Below are positions 8,420-17,090 of a stretch of 64,000 bases of DNA, piece after piece. Under the pieces are notes generated by a model. That model made no database searches and had not been told where the DNA came from. It saw only the letters and a program-made list of their open reading frames with translations. The stretch comes from an uncultured Marinobacterium sp. (GTDB lineage: Bacteria > Pseudomonadota > Gammaproteobacteria > Pseudomonadales > Balneatricaceae): positions 124,001-188,000 of the forward strand of contig CANMWJ010000006.1 in the NCBI GenBank assembly GCA_947501565.1. Direction: 5' to 3'. The translations under genes were made by a program, and so were the position numbers. How positions within the stretch are numbered: position 1 is the stretch's first letter; each line of letters starts with the position of its first letter.

Positions 8420-10069
8420 TCAGAAGCTGTAACGCACAGTCAGCTGAATTTCATCTTCCTGATTGGCCACACCGATCGGTCCGTTGGAGAAACGAGAGAG
8501 TGGCTCATATACCTGAACGCCTGGCTGGCCAGCCAGCGCGGTCGCGGACCAAGGGGTTTTCTGGTCGCCACCGGTTTTAACGTTCAGGCCAAGGTTGAAC
8601 ATCCAGTTGTTATCTGGAGTCCAGGAGATACTTGGCGCGATCGCAGTCGCTTCAGCACCCACATCATGAGCGATGATGATCTGCGGGCTCAGACGGTTGT
8701 TCATGTACCAGCCTTTGAACAGCAAGGTACCGATCCAGTTATCCTCTTCGTTTGGCATATCCACTTCGTAATCCTGGATATGTTCACCAAACATCTGTGC
8801 GGAGAGCAGGAAGGCACTGCCGGTCCCCAGAGACGGGATGATAATGTTCTTATCGAAGCCCACTACGTAACGCAGCATGTCGGTCTCTTTATGACCATTG
8901 GTGTCACGTGGCAGCTCTTCACCCTCGGTGTAGGCCAGCTCCAGACGCCATACCGCATCCATATTCATTGAGTAGTAGTCAATCGCACCACCCAGCAGGT
9001 TTACGCGTGGGAATTTGATATCGAAGATACCGTCAGACAAGAACGGTGCGTTGGTCGGCGTAAGAGGATTAGCCGGGTTAAACGCCGTGTTTGCACGGAA
9101 GTGCAAAGAAGGCAGCTGCTGACGGTAGTGCAACGCGTTAACGGAGAAGGTCGCATCGCCGTATACACCTTCCCACTTGGCACCAAACTGGGTGTTGTTA
9201 AGGCTCCAGGATGGCTCCTCTACATCATGAATCACCGGTACACCGACAGCCGTCGATGTGAAGAAACAGCCCGCATCCAGAATACGGTACGCCTGGCCAC
9301 AGGTACCCAGGTTGCTTGGACGGAACTTGTCGAAGTTCCACACCAGAGAGAAGTTGGAGTCATCCAGTGTTTCGGTCGGCCCCATGCGCCACTCGGCGGT
9401 CAGCATCCACTGTGGAATACGGATATCTTCCAGCTCGTCGTAGATATTGTGGCGGGAGTAATCAACCGGGTTGATCACGTCCAGTACACGGAACAGGTCG
9501 GTCTTACCCCAGATAACCTGCTGCTTACCCACAGTTACGTTGAATACGGTGCCGCTATCCAGCGTGCGGTCAGCACTTACGTACAGCTCACGGATGAAGT
9601 CCAGTTCGTCGTTAAACTCAGGGAACTTGGCTTCGTCCTCATCCTGGTCCATATAGCCATCAAGGTTGTTACAGGCGGTCGGATTGTTTTCACACGGGAA
9701 CGGTGTGCCTGGCGTCAGCAATACAGTCGACAGATCCTGACCGTGCCAGTTGGAGCCCAGGTACGGCTGCGTCGCATCTTTACCAAACTCATCGTCGTTC
9801 AGGTCATAGACACCGTCGTAGGTCGCACGCAGGGTACCGTTGATCTGAATGTTATCCCACGTATCAGATTCAATGATTTTGGTGAACTCCGCCTGCGCGG
9901 TGTTACGGAACTTGGACAGGCCAACACCGTCACGGACGTAGGTGGCGTTCTCCACAAAACCCGCCCATTCAGTGTCAGCCGCCATGGTGGCCGGTGCGCC
10001 AGCCATGGTGGCCATTCCCAACGCAACGGCAACAGGCAGCGTGCGTACTTTTGTTATTGTTTTTGTCAT
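8420..10069 (-). CDS. DUF1302 family outer-membrane-type protein
   Basis: A 549-residue exported protein. The signal peptide MTKTITKVRTLPVAVALGMA ends in an AMA-like site (TMA, near residue 31). The mature chain alternates polar and aromatic residues, has no long hydrophobic helices and ends in RYSF with a terminal Phe, as in outer-membrane beta-barrels. This matches DUF1302 proteins, several of which occur beside DUF1329 and RND genes. ATG 10069 follows AAGGGG and begins the signal peptide; an upstream opening to 10117 is not supported. I infer an outer-membrane channel or receptor working with the RND pump and the DUF1329 periplasmic protein. Confidence 0.8.
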   Translation of the reverse strand: MTKTITKVRTLPVAVALGMATMAGAPATMAADTEWAGFVENATYVRDGVGLSKFRNTAQAEFTKIIESDTWDNIQINGTLRATYDGVYDLNDDEFGKDATQPYLGSNWHGQDLSTVLLTPGTPFPCENNPTACNNLDGYMDQDEDEAKFPEFNDELDFIRELYVSADRTLDSGTVFNVTVGKQQVIWGKTDLFRVLDVINPVDYSRHNIYDELEDIRIPQWMLTAEWRMGPTETLDDSNFSLVWNFDKFRPSNLGTCGQAYRILDAGCFFTSTAVGVPVIHDVEEPSWSLNNTQFGAKWEGVYGDATFSVNALHYRQQLPSLHFRANTAFNPANPLTPTNAPFLSDGIFDIKFPRVNLLGGAIDYYSMNMDAVWRLELAYTEGEELPRDTNGHKETDMLRYVVGFDKNIIIPSLGTGSAFLLSAQMFGEHIQDYEVDMPNEEDNWIGTLLFKGWYMNNRLSPQIIIAHDVGAEATAIAPSISWTPDNNWMFNLGLNVKTGGDQKTPWSATALAGQPGVQVYEPLSRFSNGPIGVANQEDEIQLTVRYSF

Positions 10070-10125
10070 TATTATTAACCCCTTCAGGATTTTTTGGTCA
10101 CAACAGGTAAGAGACACCCCGGTGA

Positions 10126-12516
10126 TCAGGCATGAATGATGCCGTCCTCATCCGCATAGGCCTCACAGATAAACTTCGGTTTGAAGACCAGCACCCAACT
10201 TGGTACCAGCAGCATCGCCGCCGCGCCGTTGAGCAGAACCATCACGATCAGCAGCAGCGCCGCGTCGGCCTGGAAACGCAGGTCGGAGAGAATCACCCAC
10301 ATCACGATGCCCGCGATCAGGGTGATCGCAGTGAAGCTGATCGCCAGCCCTGTGGTACTGATGGCACGTTTCACTGCCGCACTCAGGTCTTTGAGCTCCA
10401 CCATCTCGGCACGGATGCGGTCCATCATGTAGATCGAGTAGTCGATGCCGACACCCACACCCACAGCGATGATCGGTACGGTATTGATGTTGATCCCCAT
10501 CTCCGTGATACCCATGTAGGCGTAGGTCAGGGTGGTGGCGAAGAGCATCGCCATAAACATCATGGAACCCGCCATCAGTGACTGATAGAAGAACATCACC
10601 ATGGCGAAGATCAGGATGAACACCAGCGGCAGCACCCAAAGGTTGGTCTCGTAGGCCGCTTCGTTCATGGACGCGGTTACACCGATGGTGCCGCCCGCCA
10701 GACGGATGGTCAGGCCTTCAACGTCATTGCCATGCTCTTCTATCCACTGTTTAGCGGTGTGGATAGCACGGCGGATCGTCTCACCCTGGTGGTCCTTGTA
10801 GTAAAACACCAGGTTCGCGATGCGCTCGTCGGTGTCGACGAACTCTTTCAGCGCGCCCGGGATCGGGCTGGACATCATGTAGGTAAACATCAGTCCACCG
10901 ACGTACATCTCGTCGTTCGGGATCTGCGCCCAACGCGGGTCGTCGTTATGCAGCAGACGGTTCACCTGCTTCACCAGATCTGGCACACCTTTAGAACCAC
11001 CGACTTCCGGATCCAGCAGCATGTGTGCCTGCAGATCCGCCAGCGCTTTCAGCACCTCCGGACGTTTAATACCGCCCTTCTCCTCGGTCTCAGCAACGAT
11101 GTACAACTCTTCAGAACCCGGGAAGCTGTCGTTCACCGCCTTGGAACTGATGTTGTAATCATGGTCCTGATAGAGGATCGGACTGCCCGGTTCGGACTCA
11201 CCGATCACCACCTTAGAGCTGAAGTACCAGCCGCCCACCAGCATGAAACCAGCCAGCATCAGTGCATTCTTGGCCGCACGTTCGGAGCTGATGATGCCCG
11301 CACAGGCGTAACCCACGTTACGGAAGATGTTGTGCTTGATGTCGTGTTTCTTCGGTTTCGGAAGAATCGACAGCAGCAGTGGCACCGCCAGCAATACGGT
11401 GATGATGATGGTCAGCGCCCACAGAGAGGCGTAGTGCGCCAGTTTCGTATTCAGCGGAATGGAACCGATGGCGATCAGCAACAGACCGATGGCGTCGGAT
11501 ACAACCCCCAGGCTGCCCGGACGGAACAGGTTCTCGAAGGTCAGACGTGCCGACAGGTGATGGTCTGCGTGGTCGTTCAGCTCAAGGTAATAGCGCTCCA
11601 CGATCTGGATACCGTGCGACATTGCACGCGCCGAGATCAGGAACGGGATTACCAGCCCCAACGGGTCGAGGTTGTAGCCAAACAGGGAGATGATGCCGAT
11701 ACCCCAGATGGAGGACACGATCACTGCACCCAGCGGAATCAGTACGCCGTATGCTTTACGGAAGTAGAAGACCAGCAGTGAGATCATGATCAGCGCGGTA
11801 AACAGGAAGATCTCGATGATCTGGCCCAGATACTGGTACGCCCAACCCACCAGCATCGGCTGACCGGTGACGTGGATCTTCATCCCCGCCACCGCTTCCT
11901 CGGCACGCATCTGCTGGATCTCGTTGAAGGTTTTCTCGTAATCCAGCTGACCTTCGTTAAGCTGCGCTTTGATCAGCGCCATCTTCATATCTGGTGATAC
12001 CAGCGGGCCGTAAACACGCGGGTCCGCCACGACATCACTGCGCAGTTGCTCCAGCGCTGCCGCGTCCATCTCACCACCCTGCGGGTCGTAGTAGGACTTG
12101 GAGTTCACGTTACCTTCCGGCGTCATCCACACCTTACGCGAATTGCGGTGGGTGACACTGGCCACCAGGTTGTGGTTGATACCCGGCAGGCTATCGACCG
12201 CCAGTGTGATGCGGTGGATCTTGGCCAGCGCTTCGTTGCTGAAGATATCGCCATCTTCCACCTCAACACCCACGATGATCACGTTGGCGCCCCCGAAGGA
12301 CTCCTTGATCTCGTTGTGCAGGACGATGTACGGATGCTCCTGCGGCAGCAGGTCCGCAAAGTCGGAGTACATCTTTACGCCAGGGATCTGGGAAGCAAAG
12401 AACAGGGTAATCGCCAGAATGACGCTCAGGATGATTTTTGGATGACGGAATACCGACTCATCCAGGCTATGAAGAAAGTGCGTCGCCTTATGGGCGTCTG
12501 CGGACTTTTTATCCAT
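10126..12516 (-). CDS. RND/MMPL family transporter
   Basis: A 796-residue inner-membrane protein with RND topology: a transmembrane helix near residues 30-46, a large periplasmic loop to about 225, a helix bundle to about 380, a helix near 415, a second periplasmic loop to about 620, and a final bundle of five helices. It resembles MMPL/hopanoid-type exporters of about 800 residues rather than the ~1040-residue HAE1 drug pumps, and no membrane-fusion partner is encoded beside it. The motif GVGVGIDYSIYMMDR in the last bundle is typical. It is cotranscribed with the DUF1302, DUF1329 and Asp-box genes. The proton-driven mechanism is family knowledge; the substrate is unknown, probably hydrophobic. 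Confidence 0.85.
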   Translation of the reverse strand: MDKKSADAHKATHFLHSLDESVFRHPKIILSVILAITLFFASQIPGVKMYSDFADLLPQEHPYIVLHNEIKESFGGANVIIVGVEVEDGDIFSNEALAKIHRITLAVDSLPGINHNLVASVTHRNSRKVWMTPEGNVNSKSYYDPQGGEMDAAALEQLRSDVVADPRVYGPLVSPDMKMALIKAQLNEGQLDYEKTFNEIQQMRAEEAVAGMKIHVTGQPMLVGWAYQYLGQIIEIFLFTALIMISLLVFYFRKAYGVLIPLGAVIVSSIWGIGIISLFGYNLDPLGLVIPFLISARAMSHGIQIVERYYLELNDHADHHLSARLTFENLFRPGSLGVVSDAIGLLLIAIGSIPLNTKLAHYASLWALTIIITVLLAVPLLLSILPKPKKHDIKHNIFRNVGYACAGIISSERAAKNALMLAGFMLVGGWYFSSKVVIGESEPGSPILYQDHDYNISSKAVNDSFPGSEELYIVAETEEKGGIKRPEVLKALADLQAHMLLDPEVGGSKGVPDLVKQVNRLLHNDDPRWAQIPNDEMYVGGLMFTYMMSSPIPGALKEFVDTDERIANLVFYYKDHQGETIRRAIHTAKQWIEEHGNDVEGLTIRLAGGTIGVTASMNEAAYETNLWVLPLVFILIFAMVMFFYQSLMAGSMMFMAMLFATTLTYAYMGITEMGININTVPIIAVGVGVGIDYSIYMMDRIRAEMVELKDLSAAVKRAISTTGLAISFTAITLIAGIVMWVILSDLRFQADAALLLIVMVLLNGAAAMLLVPSWVLVFKPKFICEAYADEDGIIHA

Positions 12517-12537
12517 GATGCTACAGACCTGTAATTA

Positions 12538-13551
12538 TTATTGAACGTCTACGGTGAACAGCGATCCCCAACCACCGGCTACCAGCAGCTGCTTGTCACT
12601 CAGCGCTTCAGCGTCGCGCAGGTAAACCGGGATCTTCGGAGAATCAACACGCTTCCAGCCTTTGCCGTTAAGCTCCAGAACGTTGCCGTGATCACCCATC
12701 ACAAACAGGCGCTCGCCGGTGGCGTGGAAGTTGTAGAGAGGAGATTCGGTTGGGGTTTCCTGACGCTGCCAGGTCACGCCTCCATCCGAGGTATGCAGGA
12801 TCTGACCGCTCAGACCCGCTGCCCAACCCTGTTCGGCGTTGCGGAAATGCACACCCTGTGGGTAGAAATCGTTCGGCATAAATTCCGGTGCGGACCAGCT
12901 AGTACCACCATCGGTACTCTTCGCGACCATGCCGAATTCACCCACAACAACCACGGTATCCTGATCAACAAACTGGATACCGGTCAGCTGGGCGTCCTCT
13001 TCCATGGTGTGCTCGTTCCAGCTCTCACCTTTATCTTTACTGTGGATAACGGTCGAGAAACTGGCGGTTACCCATACGCTGCTATCCGGTGCGCAGGTCA
13101 GAGCCAGAACACTCTCCTGAGTGCCGGTCGCTTTTGCCTGCCAGGAGCTGCCATTGTCGGCGCTGAACCAAACAGAGCCGTCCATGCTCAGGGCGGCAAA
13201 GCTCTGATCAGGGCACACCTTAAGGTCGACAAAAGCAGGTTTATTTTCGATCTGTTGACGGGACCAGTTCAGGTCGTTGCGTGGACTGGTCAGAATGATG
13301 CCGTCGCTACCTACGGCCACCACAGAGGTATCGTTAGCAGCGATAGCCTGAAACTGGTCGGTACGACGTACGGATTTAGCCAGTTCTTTCTCAACACCTT
13401 CGAGATTCAGCGGAGCTTCACAGCCCGTGATCGCCAGAGGCAGCAGAGAGACAGCCAGAACAGCTTTGATACGATTTGCGCTGGAAGCCTGTGGCGTAAC
13501 AACTGCTCTTTCCACACCTTCGACGCGTTTTGTTCTAATTATTGACGTCAT
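12538..13551 (-). CDS. Asp-box/YCF48-like beta-propeller lipoprotein
   Basis: A 337-residue protein with a lipobox-like ITGC near residue 44, preceded by a hydrophobic stretch, suggesting a lipoprotein; the ~27-residue hydrophilic N-terminal extension is unusually long and the true start may be internal. The mature part has four Asp-box repeats (SADNGSSW, SKDKGESW, STDGGTSW, TSDGGVTW), the signature of YCF48/BNR-type beta-propellers. Ycf48 assists photosystem II assembly, but non-photosynthetic homologues commonly sit beside RND and DUF1302/DUF1329 genes. It is the first gene of the operon, about 48 bases from the predicted sigma-54 transcription start. I infer an envelope assembly or substrate-contact role. 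Confidence 0.78.
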   Translation of the reverse strand: MTSIIRTKRVEGVERAVVTPQASSANRIKAVLAVSLLPLAITGCEAPLNLEGVEKELAKSVRRTDQFQAIAANDTSVVAVGSDGIILTSPRNDLNWSRQQIENKPAFVDLKVCPDQSFAALSMDGSVWFSADNGSSWQAKATGTQESVLALTCAPDSSVWVTASFSTVIHSKDKGESWNEHTMEEDAQLTGIQFVDQDTVVVVGEFGMVAKSTDGGTSWSAPEFMPNDFYPQGVHFRNAEQGWAAGLSGQILHTSDGGVTWQRQETPTESPLYNFHATGERLFVMGDHGNVLELNGKGWKRVDSPKIPVYLRDAEALSDKQLLVAGGWGSLFTVDVQ

Positions 13552-13610
13552 CGCTCACTTCACCAAAAGTCATCTTTGTGGCGTAAAAACACCTACTCAC
13601 AGGTGGTAGA

Positions 13611-13625
13611 GCAACCTACGTGCCA
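13611..13625 (-). promoter_or_regulatory. Sigma-54 (-24/-12) promoter of the envelope operon
   Basis: Read on the minus strand this is TGGCACG-TAGG-TTGC, an exact match to the sigma-54 consensus TGGCACG-N4-TTGC. Transcription should start near 13599, giving a leader of about 48 bases before the Asp-box lipoprotein gene. Confidence 0.88.
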
Positions 13626-13767
13626 GATATGGAAAATATTAGTTTAAAAGCGGACCAGAACCGCTACACCACCCGTCGTTACTGGGCTTGAGGACGGTTA
13701 AAAAAACAACAGGCACACTCGTTTTTTATTGCGCTGGCACCTATCACCTGCGAACCGTGGGGGAAAG

Positions 13768-13783
13768 TTGATGAAATCATCAA
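13768..13783. promoter_or_regulatory. Activator site (UAS 1) for a DmpR/XylR-type regulator
   Basis: TTGATGAAATCATCAA is a near-perfect 16-bp palindrome of the same form as the XylR/DmpR upstream activating sequence TTGATCAATTGATCAA. It begins 143 bases upstream of the -24/-12 promoter, the usual distance for enhancer-type sites. Confidence 0.75.
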
Positions 13784-13799
13784 GCAATGGAAAATTACC

Positions 13800-13815
13800 T
13801 TAAGCAAATCATCAA
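13800..13815. promoter_or_regulatory. Second, weaker activator site (UAS 2)
   Basis: TTAAGCAAATCATCAA matches UAS 1 at 13 of 16 positions with an intact right arm. The two sites are 32 bases apart start to start, about three helical turns, as in tandem XylR/DmpR sites. Confidence 0.6.
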
Positions 13816-13921
13816 CCGATAAAGAGATTTAGCAAATGGTGAAAAACCCGGAACGGAATGGAGCGAATGGTTAACGCCGCCTGACGGTTAAGCTGAGATT
13901 AGTGCGGCAGAAAAGGCTGGG

Positions 13922-13960
13922 GCATAAAAAGAAAAATCCCCGCATTTGCGGGGATTTTCA
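13922..13960 (-). terminator. Rho-independent terminator of the phenol operon
   Basis: An 11-bp perfect stem AAAATCCCCGC/GCGGGGATTTT has an ATTT loop. In minus-strand RNA it is followed by a U-rich tract. It lies immediately after the tautomerase gene and separates the two sigma-54 operons. Confidence 0.88.
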
Positions 13961-13973
13961 GGGAACCGGCGAA

Positions 13974-14165
13974 TCACTTTCCGAGTTTCTTGGCGGATTC
14001 ACCACCGATACCAAAATGCTGCTTTGGCATCTCATTGATCATCACACGGACACTCTGCTGAGGAGCATCCAGCGCACGAACGATCGCAGCGGTCACTTCC
14101 TCGATCAGCGCTTCCTTCTGCTCGTCGGTGCGACCTTCCATCATATTAATCTGTGCAATTGGCAT
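13974..14165 (-). CDS. dmpI: 4-oxalocrotonate (2-hydroxymuconate) tautomerase
   Basis: Converts 2-hydroxymuconate to 2-oxo-3-hexenedioate in the meta-cleavage pathway; a small homohexameric enzyme. The 63-residue chain, after loss of Met, begins with the catalytic Pro1, and Arg11, Arg39 and Phe50, the known active-site residues, are all at the expected positions. The start is fixed by the need for Pro at position 2 and by AGGAGAT upstream. It is the last gene of the phenol operon, separated from dmpH by a 98-base gap that contains a long hairpin. Confidence 0.93.
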   Translation of the reverse strand: MPIAQINMMEGRTDEQKEALIEEVTAAIVRALDAPQQSVRVMINEMPKQHFGIGGESAKKLGK

Positions 14166-14186
14166 AGCTTATCTCCTGTAGCTACA

Positions 14187-14251
14187 GATTCCGCCCGGAT
14201 GTGGTTCTGCGAGAGCCAGCACAGAACCACATCGAACGGCTGAGCGGAATC
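14187..14251. repeat. Nested inverted repeat between dmpH and dmpI
   Basis: An inner perfect 12-bp stem GATGTGGTTCTG/CAGAACCACATC (14198-14209 with 14222-14233) is enclosed by an outer 8-bp stem GATTCCGC/GCGGAATC (14187-14194 with 14244-14251). There is no U run, so it may act in RNA processing or stabilisation rather than termination. Confidence 0.75.
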
Positions 14252-14263
14252 AGATAATGGGGA

Positions 14264-15055
14264 TCAGACGAACTTGCCGCTGATAGTACCCAGATCCTGG
14301 TAGCGTACACAGAAGGAATCGCCCTTGTTCACCTGTACCGCTGCAGTGATCGCACCGATCATGATGAAGGAACCTGCAGGCAGCTCTTCACCGCGCTCGC
14401 CCAGCATGTTCGCCAGCATTGCCACGGACGCCGCCGGATGACCCAGGACTGCTGCACCCGCGCCAACTTCCACAACCTCGCCGTTCACTTCCATCACTAC
14501 ACCCAGGTTTTTCAGATCCAGGTCAGCAACGTCGGCCATACGGCCACCGGTCACAAAGCGGGAGGAGGAGGAGTTGTCCGCGATTACGCTTTTCAGGTCG
14601 AACTTGAAGTCTTTATAGCGGGAGTCGATTACTTCCACCGCTGGCATAACAAAGTCGGTCGCACGCAGTACATCACCGATGTGTACACCCGGACCTTTCA
14701 GCGGTGCTTTAGTGACAAATGCCAGCTCCGCTTCGATCTTCGGGTGGATCAGCTCGTCATGCTTGATCTCGCCACCTTCAGGCACGGAGAAGTAATCCGC
14801 CAGGAAACCGTAGCATGGGTGCTCAACGCCCATCTGGGACATCTTCGCCCAGGAGGTCAGGCCCATCTTCATGCCAACAATCTTGTTGCCGCGTGCTTCT
14901 TTACGGCGACGGATCTCCCACTGGATGTCGAACGCATCTTCGTAGGTCATCTGTGGGAAGTCATCGGTGATCTTGGTGATCTCGTACGCTTCCAGTTCGG
15001 CGTTCTCACAGTGGATCGCCAGCTCTTCGATTTGTGCTTTAGTCAGGTTACCCAT
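14264..15055 (-). CDS. dmpH: 4-oxalocrotonate decarboxylase
   Basis: Decarboxylates 2-oxo-3-hexenedioate to 2-hydroxypenta-2,4-dienoate, acting in complex with the hydratase DmpE. The 263-residue chain belongs to the hydratase/decarboxylase family, with KIVGMKMGLTSWAKM near residue 60, the metal-site segment HPKIEAELAF near 105 and GAGAAVLGHPAASVA near 200. Its ATG overlaps the stop codon of dmpG as TGATG, implying translational coupling. It is a paralogue of the dmpE product in the same operon; the assignment of H versus E rests on operon position and on resemblance of each to its dmp/xyl counterpart. Confidence 0.9.
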   Translation of the reverse strand: MGNLTKAQIEELAIHCENAELEAYEITKITDDFPQMTYEDAFDIQWEIRRRKEARGNKIVGMKMGLTSWAKMSQMGVEHPCYGFLADYFSVPEGGEIKHDELIHPKIEAELAFVTKAPLKGPGVHIGDVLRATDFVMPAVEVIDSRYKDFKFDLKSVIADNSSSSRFVTGGRMADVADLDLKNLGVVMEVNGEVVEVGAGAAVLGHPAASVAMLANMLGERGEELPAGSFIMIGAITAAVQVNKGDSFCVRYQDLGTISGKFV

Positions 15056-16083
15056 CAGATCAGCCCTTTCTCTTTAGCCATGGTCAGCGCCAGGTCTTCA
15101 ATCATATCTTCCTGTCCGCCTACGGTTCCGCGACGGCCCAGTTCTACCAGCAGGTCACGTGCCTGGATGCCATATTTGGCTTCAGCGCGTTTTGCAAACA
15201 GCAGGAAGGAGGAGTAAACACCGGCGTAACCCAGCGTCAGTGCATCACGGTCTACGCGGATTGGCTGATCCATCATCGGAACAACACGGTCTTCCGCCAC
15301 GTCCATGATCTTGTACAGATCGATACCGTGATCTGCACCCATGCGATCCAGTACCGCTACAAATACTTCAAGTGGCGTGTTGCCCGCACCTGCACCCAGG
15401 CCCGCAACAGAGCCATCGATACGCACTGCACCCGCTTCAACCGCGGCCAGGGAGTTAGCGATCGCCATACCCATATTGTGGTGACCGTGGAAACCGATCT
15501 CGGTGTTCGGGTTCAGCTCAGCACGCAATGCGCCGATCTTCTGAGTCACTTCGTCCGGCAGCATGTAACCCGCGGAGTCGGTGCAGTAGATGCAGTTCGC
15601 GCCGTAGGATTCCATCAGTTTCGCCTGCTCGATGATCTGCTCAGGCGTTGCCATGTGCGCCATCATCAGGAAGCCAACAGTATCCATCTCCAGCTTGGCC
15701 GCCAGACCGATGTGCTGTTCAGAGACATCTGCTTCAGTACAGTGGGTCGCCACACGGATGGTGCTTACACCCAGATCTTTCGCCATGCGCAGGTGATCAA
15801 CGGTACCGATACCCGGCAGCAGCAGTGCGGAGACCTTGGCGTTTTTCATCTTAGGGATAACGGCACCCAGATACTCCTCGTCGGAGTGCGCCGGGAAACC
15901 GTAGTTCACGGAAGTACCACCCAGGCCGTCACCGTGGGTCACTTCGATCAGCGGCATACCCGCTTCATCCAGACCGGTGGCGATATCCACCATCTGGTCC
16001 ACAGTGATCTGGTGACGTTTCGCGTGCATACCGTCACGCAGGCTCATGTCGTGGAGTACTACTTTTTTGTCTTTTAGGTTCAT
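15055..16083 (-). CDS. dmpG: 4-hydroxy-2-oxovalerate aldolase
   Basis: Cleaves 4-hydroxy-2-oxovalerate into pyruvate and acetaldehyde; a class II, Mn2+-dependent TIM-barrel enzyme of the HMG-CoA-lyase-like family. The 342-residue chain shows the catalytic/metal segment [11 protein letters not shown] near residue 15 (Arg, Asp, His) and the metal histidines in [10 protein letters not shown] near residue 198. The C-terminal communication domain, which pairs with the acetaldehyde dehydrogenase for channelling, is present. It lies 15 bases downstream of dmpF and overlaps dmpH by one base. Confidence 0.94.
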   Translation of the reverse strand: MNLKDKKVVLHDMSLRDGMHAKRHQITVDQMVDIATGLDEAGMPLIEVTHGDGLGGTSVNYGFPAHSDEEYLGAVIPKMKNAKVSALLLPGIGTVDHLRMAKDLGVSTIRVATHCTEADVSEQHIGLAAKLEMDTVGFLMMAHMATPEQIIEQAKLMESYGANCIYCTDSAGYMLPDEVTQKIGALRAELNPNTEIGFHGHHNMGMAIANSLAAVEAGAVRIDGSVAGLGAGAGNTPLEVFVAVLDRMGADHGIDLYKIMDVAEDRVVPMMDQPIRVDRDALTLGYAGVYSSFLLFAKRAEAKYGIQARDLLVELGRRGTVGGQEDMIEDLALTMAKEKGLI

Positions 16084-16098
16084 GTGTTAATCCTCCAC

Positions 16099-17010
16099 TT
16101 AACCGCGTGCTGGAAGTTCGATAGTGCCGGCTGCCGCTTCTTCAGCGAACATCTCGGCGGTACGCAGACCCGCTGCGGTCATGATGTCCAGGTTACCCGC
16201 GTATTTCGGCAGGTAGTCACCCAGACCTTCTACTTCCAGGAAGACAGAGACACGGTTGCCGTCGAAGACAGGGCCGTTCACCAGGCGGTAACCCGGCACG
16301 TACTTCTGTACTTCTTTAATCATGTTGTGCACAGATTCAGTGATCGCGGCTTCGTCCGGGGTGTCCTTGGTCAGACAGTGCACGGTGTCGCGCATGATCA
16401 GTGGTGGCTCGGCCGGATTGATAATGATGATCGCCTTGCCCTTGTCAGCGCCGCCGACTTTTTCCACGGCACCCGCCGTAGTACGGGTGAATTCGTCGAT
16501 GTTCTTACGGGTACCCGGGCCTGCGGAGCGGGAGGATACGGTGGCGATGATCTCGCCGTACTCTACGTCCTGCACCTGAGAAACTGCCGCCACCATTGGG
16601 ATAGTCGCCTGGCCACCACAGGTCACCATGTTGACGTTCATCTCCAGCTCTTTGGCGTGCTGCTTCAGGTTTACTGGTGGTACGCAGTACGGGCCGATCG
16701 CCGCTGGGGTCAGGTCAACCATGATCACACCCAGCTCGTTCAGCTTGCGGCTGTTCTCGGCGTGTACGTAGGCGGAGGTCGCATCAAACGCCACACGGAT
16801 ATCGTCTTCGATCACGTGAGGAAGCAGACCGTCTACACCTTCAGATGTGGTTTTGATACCCATCTCTTCGGCGCGTTTCAGGCCATCGGAAGTAGGGTCG
16901 ATACCCACCATCCAGACAGGTTCGATCCACTCGGAGCGGAACATTTTAATCAGCAGGTCGGTGCCGATGTTACCGGGGCCGATAATGGCCGCTTTCAGTT
17001 TTTTACTCAT
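16099..17010 (-). CDS. dmpF: Acetaldehyde dehydrogenase (acylating)
   Basis: Converts acetaldehyde, NAD+ and CoA to acetyl-CoA and NADH, receiving acetaldehyde through a channel from the DmpG aldolase. The 303-residue chain has the Rossmann motif GPGNIGTD near residue 11 and the catalytic Cys at about 131 within [15 protein letters not shown] 17010 is chosen; an in-frame GTG four codons upstream is possible but adds residues not seen in the family. It is followed by dmpG after 15 bases. Confidence 0.94.
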   Translation of the reverse strand: MSKKLKAAIIGPGNIGTDLLIKMFRSEWIEPVWMVGIDPTSDGLKRAEEMGIKTTSEGVDGLLPHVIEDDIRVAFDATSAYVHAENSRKLNELGVIMVDLTPAAIGPYCVPPVNLKQHAKELEMNVNMVTCGGQATIPMVAAVSQVQDVEYGEIIATVSSRSAGPGTRKNIDEFTRTTAGAVEKVGGADKGKAIIIINPAEPPLIMRDTVHCLTKDTPDEAAITESVHNMIKEVQKYVPGYRLVNGPVFDGNRVSVFLEVEGLGDYLPKYAGNLDIMTAAGLRTAEMFAEEAAAGTIELPARG

Positions 17011-17055
17011 TACAGTGTTCACCCTAATAAAGAAGTACTGCTACACAGGGGCGCA

Positions 17056-17075
17056 CCCGTCGCCTGAACGACGGG
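17056..17075. repeat. Intercistronic hairpin between dmpE and dmpF
   Basis: A perfect 7-bp stem CCCGTCG/CGACGGG with a 6-base loop lies in the 80-base gap between the two genes. It lacks a U run, so it is more likely an mRNA processing or stability element than a terminator. Confidence 0.55.
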
Positions 17076-17090
17076 CGTAAATCTGTTCGC

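Noticed and set aside
7177-8580. 467-codon open frame antisense to the DUF1329 gene
   Set aside because: It is exactly antisense to a well-supported exported protein, has no ribosome site and gives a composition typical of frame shadows.
9101-10078. 325-codon open frame antisense to the DUF1302 gene
   Set aside because: Antisense shadow; the minus-strand frame has a signal peptide, ribosome site and family match.
13735-13751. TGGCAC on the plus strand, possible second sigma-54 promoter
   Set aside because: At the required spacing there is no TTGC-type -12 element, and no gene starts downstream on that strand.
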